The notes below the pieces were generated by a model, which saw only the letters and a list, made by a program, of their open reading frames with translations, ran no database searches and was not told the origin of the DNA. Below, piece by piece: positions 61,346 through 64,000 of a stretch of DNA of 64,000 nt. The first letter of the stretch is position 1; each line of letters starts with the position of its first letter. The position numbers and the translations under genes were made by a program. Origin of the DNA: Flavobacterium sp. HSC-32F16 (lineage in GTDB: Bacteria > Bacteroidota > Bacteroidia > Flavobacteriales > Flavobacteriaceae); assembly GCF_024171645.1 (NCBI RefSeq), contig NZ_JALKAC010000008.1, forward strand, positions 62,001 through 126,000, given 5' to 3'.

Positions 61346-61891
61346 TTATTTTCTCTTTTCCAATCTGAGTATAACATTTCGATCTTTTGACTGATAATAT
61401 TTTAATCTGACATAGACGTTTTCATCTATCACACCTCCTTTTGATTTAGCGTTATTGTATCCAAAGTCAGTTAAATCAAAATCTGAAAATTTGAATTTTA
61501 CATTTCTAACATTGAAGCTTTCACTATCATGTCCTGATGATGGCATTCCATGAAAGTCAGTCACATAACCTTCTATTGATTTTAAGCCAGTGTTCAAAAT
61601 GCTGTAGGTTCTGTATATCTTTATTGTTTGTATAATGACGAGAAAGGCAAAAATGATAATTGAAGTATATTTGATTATTTGCGCTTTTGTAGTATCTAAG
61701 CTTTTGCTTTGCGATAAAAGATTCTGAATCAAATTCCCTTCCTTATCTTCATCTTCATCTTCATCTTCATCTTCATCATTTCGGAGTCTATTAACTGCTA
61801 TCCAGTATAAAAATACTGGTATAGTTATGAACCATGATTTTTGTATGACTTCCAAAACTCCGAAATCGTATATAATATCAAATTGTTTCAT
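61346..61891 (-). CDS. Hypothetical membrane protein with Glu-Asp repeat
   Basis: A 181-residue protein. A hydrophobic segment at about 15-32 (WFITIPVFLYWIAVN) is followed by DEDEDEDEDEDKEG (coded by a hexamer repeat at 61743-61778). A second hydrophobic segment stands at about 70-90 (YTSIIIFAFLVIIQTIKIY), and a soluble C-terminal part contains YVTDFHGMPSSGHDSESF. No family recognised. Both ends appear to face the same side. Confidence 0.65.
   Translation of the reverse strand: MKQFDIIYDFGVLEVIQKSWFITIPVFLYWIAVNRLRNDEDEDEDEDEDKEGNLIQNLLSQSKSLDTTKAQIIKYTSIIIFAFLVIIQTIKIYRTYSILNTGLKSIEGYVTDFHGMPSSGHDSESFNVRNVKFKFSDFDLTDFGYNNAKSKGGVIDENVYVRLKYYQSKDRNVILRLEKRK
61743..61778. repeat. Hexanucleotide microsatellite inside a gene
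   Basis: About six tandem copies of CTTCAT, encoding alternating Asp-Glu. Slippage would change the length by two residues without breaking the frame. Confidence 0.85.
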
Positions 61892-61979
61892 TAAGCTTAA
61901 TTTAAAATTTTTCCCTTGAGCGCGAACCGATAGCGCAGATTTGCAACTGTGCCCGCAAAGATAATCAGAAACGTAGAAA

Positions 61980-62036
61980 GAAAAAAAGCTCCAGATTTCT
62001 CTGAAGCCTTTATTTAGTAGCCCTAACGGGATAATT
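61980..62036 (-). repeat. GCTCCAGA/TCTGAAGC hairpin plus decayed tRNA 3' end
   Basis: AGCTCCAGA-TTTC-TCTGAAGCC is followed by TAGTAGCCCTAACGGGATAA and TTTCGAACC, which resembles a tRNA acceptor and T arm (minus strand) without the rest of a tRNA. Confidence 0.6.
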
Positions 62037-62145
62037 TTCGAACCATTTTATTGATGATTTAAAAAAAAATGAGGTATTTAGTAAATGAGTATTAGAAAAA
62101 TAACTTACCTGTAAGTTCTTCAAATTTACATAATACCTTTATGCT

Positions 62146-62316
62146 TTATTTTTTTTGTTCATTTTTTTCCTTTAATCTTTTCGCATTTTTAAGACTATTA
62201 TTAAGCATCCACTCAATCTGACCATTGACACTACGAAATTCATCATTAGCCCATTTTTCAATTGCTTTCATCGTTTCTGAATCAATTCTTAATGCAAATG
62301 ACTTTTTTTCAGACAT
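62146..62316 (-). CDS. Small Arc-like (ribbon-helix-helix) protein
   Basis: A 56-residue protein starting MSEKKSFALRIDSETMKAIE with WANDEFRSVNGQIEWMLNNS, the Arc/MetJ-type ribbon-helix-helix pattern. It starts 3 bp after the stop of the SPFH gene on the same strand, so the two are coupled. Arc-like small proteins are often found next to SPFH genes in Bacteroidetes. It may bind DNA and control its own operon. Its C-terminus is Lys-rich. Confidence 0.8.
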   Translation of the reverse strand: MSEKKSFALRIDSETMKAIEKWANDEFRSVNGQIEWMLNNSLKNAKRLKEKNEQKK

Positions 62317-62319
62317 CTT

Positions 62320-63174
62320 TTATTGATTTAAAGTACCGGTATTTATTACAGGTTTAGTTTCACTATCGCCACAAAGTACTACCATTAAGTTGCTTACCAT
62401 TGTAGCCTTTTTATCTTCATCAAAATCTATAACTTCTTTATCTGCTAATAGTTTTAAAGCACTTTCAACCATGCCTACGGCGCCTTCTACAATTTTATGA
62501 CGTGCAGCAACAACAGCCGACGCTTGTTGTCGTCTTAACATCGAATGAGCAATTTCAGGGGCATAGGCTAGATATGCAATCCTAGACTCTATAACTTCTA
62601 TTCCTGCAATTTCTAATCGTTGCATAACTTCATGTTCAAGTGCCTGGTTAACGTCATCAAAATTAGTACTTAATGTTACGGTTGCTCTTTCATCTTCAAA
62701 ATGATCGTATGGGAAAGAACCTGCAAGTTTTCGAACAGCTGAATCCGTTTGAATTCTAATGAATGTCTCATAGTTGTCAACTTCAAACGTGGACTTAAAT
62801 GTATCTGTAACTTTCCAAACTAATATAACACTAATTAAAATAGGATTCCCCATTTTATCATTAACCTTAATTTTTTCGCTTTCAAAGTTTCTTGCACGCA
62901 AAGATAAACTAGTTTTATTATAAAGTGGGTTTACCCAAAACAAACCACTTTGTTTAATACTTCCTTTATAATCTCCAAACAGTAATAGAACATTTGAGCT
63001 ATTAGGGCCTATTACAATAAAACCCTTTATTAAAAGAACAGACACGAGAAGTGAAATCACTGCTAATATCATGCTGTTTGTGATAAAGCCGTAAAGCGTT
63101 ATTGCTATTGAAAGTAATAGAATTACAACAACTAAATAGCCATTGAAGGGTATTAAAACTTTTTCTGTTTTCAT
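62320..63174 (-). CDS. SPFH/Band 7-domain membrane protein
   Basis: A 284-residue protein with two adjacent hydrophobic segments at the N-terminus (about 10-28 and 34-52), then an SPFH domain (VLLLFGDYKGSIKQSGLFWV, LISVILVWKVTDTFKSTFEV, YETFIRIQTDSAVRKLAGSF). A helical tail follows with IAHSMLRRQQASAVVAARHK and GAVGMVESALKLL. It probably forms large membrane-bound rings or microdomains of the stomatin/prohibitin type. The Arc-like gene follows. The upstream region is AT-rich and shows no clear promoter box. Confidence 0.88.
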   Translation of the reverse strand: MKTEKVLIPFNGYLVVVILLLSIAITLYGFITNSMILAVISLLVSVLLIKGFIVIGPNSSNVLLLFGDYKGSIKQSGLFWVNPLYNKTSLSLRARNFESEKIKVNDKMGNPILISVILVWKVTDTFKSTFEVDNYETFIRIQTDSAVRKLAGSFPYDHFEDERATVTLSTNFDDVNQALEHEVMQRLEIAGIEVIESRIAYLAYAPEIAHSMLRRQQASAVVAARHKIVEGAVGMVESALKLLADKEVIDFDEDKKATMVSNLMVVLCGDSETKPVINTGTLNQ

Positions 63175-63354
63175 AATGAGTAATATTTAAATGATATTAA
63201 ATTGATATCATAAAGATATATATTATTTTAATGTGAAAACATTTTTTTACTTTATAAATTTAAAATAAATGGTAGAATTCAAATACAAATAATCCTGATT
63301 ATACAGATTTGCAATTTGTGTTCTTAAAAAATTAAAAAATACTTATAACAAACA

Positions 63355-63411
63355 AAAGCTTCAGATTTCTCTAAAGCTTTTTTTTCAATTGACCTAACGG
63401 GACTCGAACCA
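63355..63411 (-). repeat. AGCTTCAGA hairpin plus decayed tRNA 3' end
   Basis: AGCTTCAGA-TTTC-TCTAAAGCT hairpin, then CCTAACGGGACTCGAACC. The GGACTCGAACC part is identical to the T-arm of the tRNA-fMet gene at 44 kb. No other part of a tRNA is present. Confidence 0.65.
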
Positions 63412-63514
63412 ATTTTCCTAGAAATACAGGCTTTTTATATTTGATAAGAAATATTATAAGATTTTCGAATCATAAAAAAAGCCTGAGAAATCTAGATTTC
63501 TCCCGCTCTTCGAA

Positions 63515-63612
63515 GAATTCAATGGAGGCGCTATGCGACTGTCATTGTCTTCGCCTCGCTGATTGAAGAATGCAATGGAAAGGCTGTGCGAATGTCTCTG
63601 ACTTCGCACCCA
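63515..63612. repeat. Degenerate tandem repeat of about 50 bp
   Basis: Two units begin CGAAGAATTCAATGGA and TGAAGAATGCAATGGA, continue with GGCGCTATGCGA and AGGCTGTGCGA, and end with TCTTCGCCTCGC and GACTTCGCACCC. They are much richer in GC than the surroundings and hold no ORF. Confidence 0.55.
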
Positions 63613-63652
63613 CAATCTAAATCAAATATTTTTAGAAATTTTATTATAAACA

Positions 63653-63720
63653 AAAAAAAGCTCCAGATTTCTCTGAAGCTTTTACTTAGTAGCGGGAAGC
63701 ATTCAAATATCTAACCGCTT
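63653..63720 (-). repeat. GCTCCAGA hairpin plus tRNA-tail-like repeat, copy 3
   Basis: AGCTCCAGA-TTTC-TCTGAAGCT hairpin, then TTAGTAGCGGGAAGCATTCA. The first bases match the tRNA-fMet end, the rest copies 1 and 2. The 598-bp region from 63175 holds these repeats but no gene that I can support. Confidence 0.6.
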
Positions 63721-63772
63721 TATTTATGATTTTTATAAAATTGTTTCTTGAATTTGTATTTTGAAAGAATAA

Positions 63773-64000
63773 TTAATTTTTCCATTTTTTTATTTCTGAC
63801 CATTCTTTTGGTGTAATATCATATGACGGGGCACCATCACTATTTTTATATTCATCATAGTAAACACCTTTCATGCCATCATTTTTCTTTACATCTATAA
63901 AAAAAGTTCCTTTTTTGAATTCAGGAATCTCTAATTCAAAACTTATGTGATCATTCCTGTCAAAATTCCCTACATAAATCATCATTTTGTCTACGTCTCT
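63773..64000 (-). CDS. Hypothetical protein, probably cut by the window edge
   Basis: At least 70 residues (MMIYVGNFDRNDHISFELEI onward, ending WSEIKKWKN). The frame stays open upstream of the double ATG at 63985 to the edge of the window, so the true start may lie outside. No family is recognised. It has no hydrophobic segment. Confidence 0.5.
   Translation of the reverse strand, partial: RDVDKMMIYVGNFDRNDHISFELEIPEFKKGTFFIDVKKNDGMKGVYYDEYKNSDGAPSYDITPKEWSEIKKWKN

Noticed and set aside
62000..62036. A complete tRNA gene
   Set aside because: Only a 3'-end-like fragment is present; no anticodon arm or D arm can be formed.
63387..63420. A complete tRNA gene
   Set aside because: Only the T-arm-like GGACTCGAACC part is present, with no matching acceptor partner.

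Overview
The window is AT-rich, gene-dense chromosomal DNA from a member of the Bacteroidetes, almost certainly Flavobacterium and close to F. johnsoniae. Three things point there: a complete gldK-gldL-gldM-gldN cluster followed by a tandem gldO paralogue, promoters of the Bacteroidetes type (TAnnTTTG, e.g. before topA, miaB, trmH-like and tRNA genes), and SusC/BtuB-type and lipoprotein gene arrangements typical of the phylum.

Layout. 1-7.6 kb (minus strand): housekeeping block groEL (cut by the window edge), groES, secG, a repeat-rich acidic TPR-type protein, lptE, a sigma-54 activator, a GxxExxY gene lying between imperfect inverted repeats, and miaB. 8.0-17.9 kb (plus): topA, a degenerate arginase-fold protein, then the gliding/type IX secretion motor genes gldKLMN and gldO, with gldN and gldO each ending in a related terminator hairpin. 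18-19.4 kb: an FAD oxidoreductase converging on a DUF983 protein.

19.7-33.9 kb (plus): the most striking region, a near-continuous array of about 18 genes forming a Ter-type stress-response locus. It holds five TerD paralogues, TelA, a HAD hydrolase plus phosphoribosyltransferase pair, three vWA (TerY-like) proteins, a PP2C phosphatase, a protein kinase with a zinc-ribbon, TerC, and four proteins I do not recognise. The parts read as a signalling chain: calcium-binding TerD proteins and membrane parts, vWA scaffolds, and a kinase/phosphatase pair that could switch them.

34-46.9 kb: mixed genes, including ABC-F, a divergent pair of an App1-type phosphatase and a lipid kinase with opposite chemistry, an LRR protein, a small XRE regulator with two palindromic candidate operators, a secreted ASKHA-fold protein, the initiator tRNA, and a GT39-type membrane transferase. 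47.1-52.3 kb (minus): a vitamin B12 uptake operon, in which a cobalamin riboswitch precedes a BtuB-like TonB receptor, a BtuG-like beta-propeller lipoprotein and a PKD lipoprotein; tRNA-Glu lies upstream. 52.8-64 kb: envelope and accessory genes (porin, AraC-type regulator, M23 and M13 peptidases, GNAT, SpoU methyltransferase, XRE protein, a frameshifted LprI-like gene, SPFH protein with an Arc-like partner).

From 42 kb onward a hairpin of the form GCTTCAGA-n4-TCTGAAGC recurs as a terminator. Several copies carry what look like decayed 3' ends of tRNA genes. All assignments come from reading the sequence; no database search was run.
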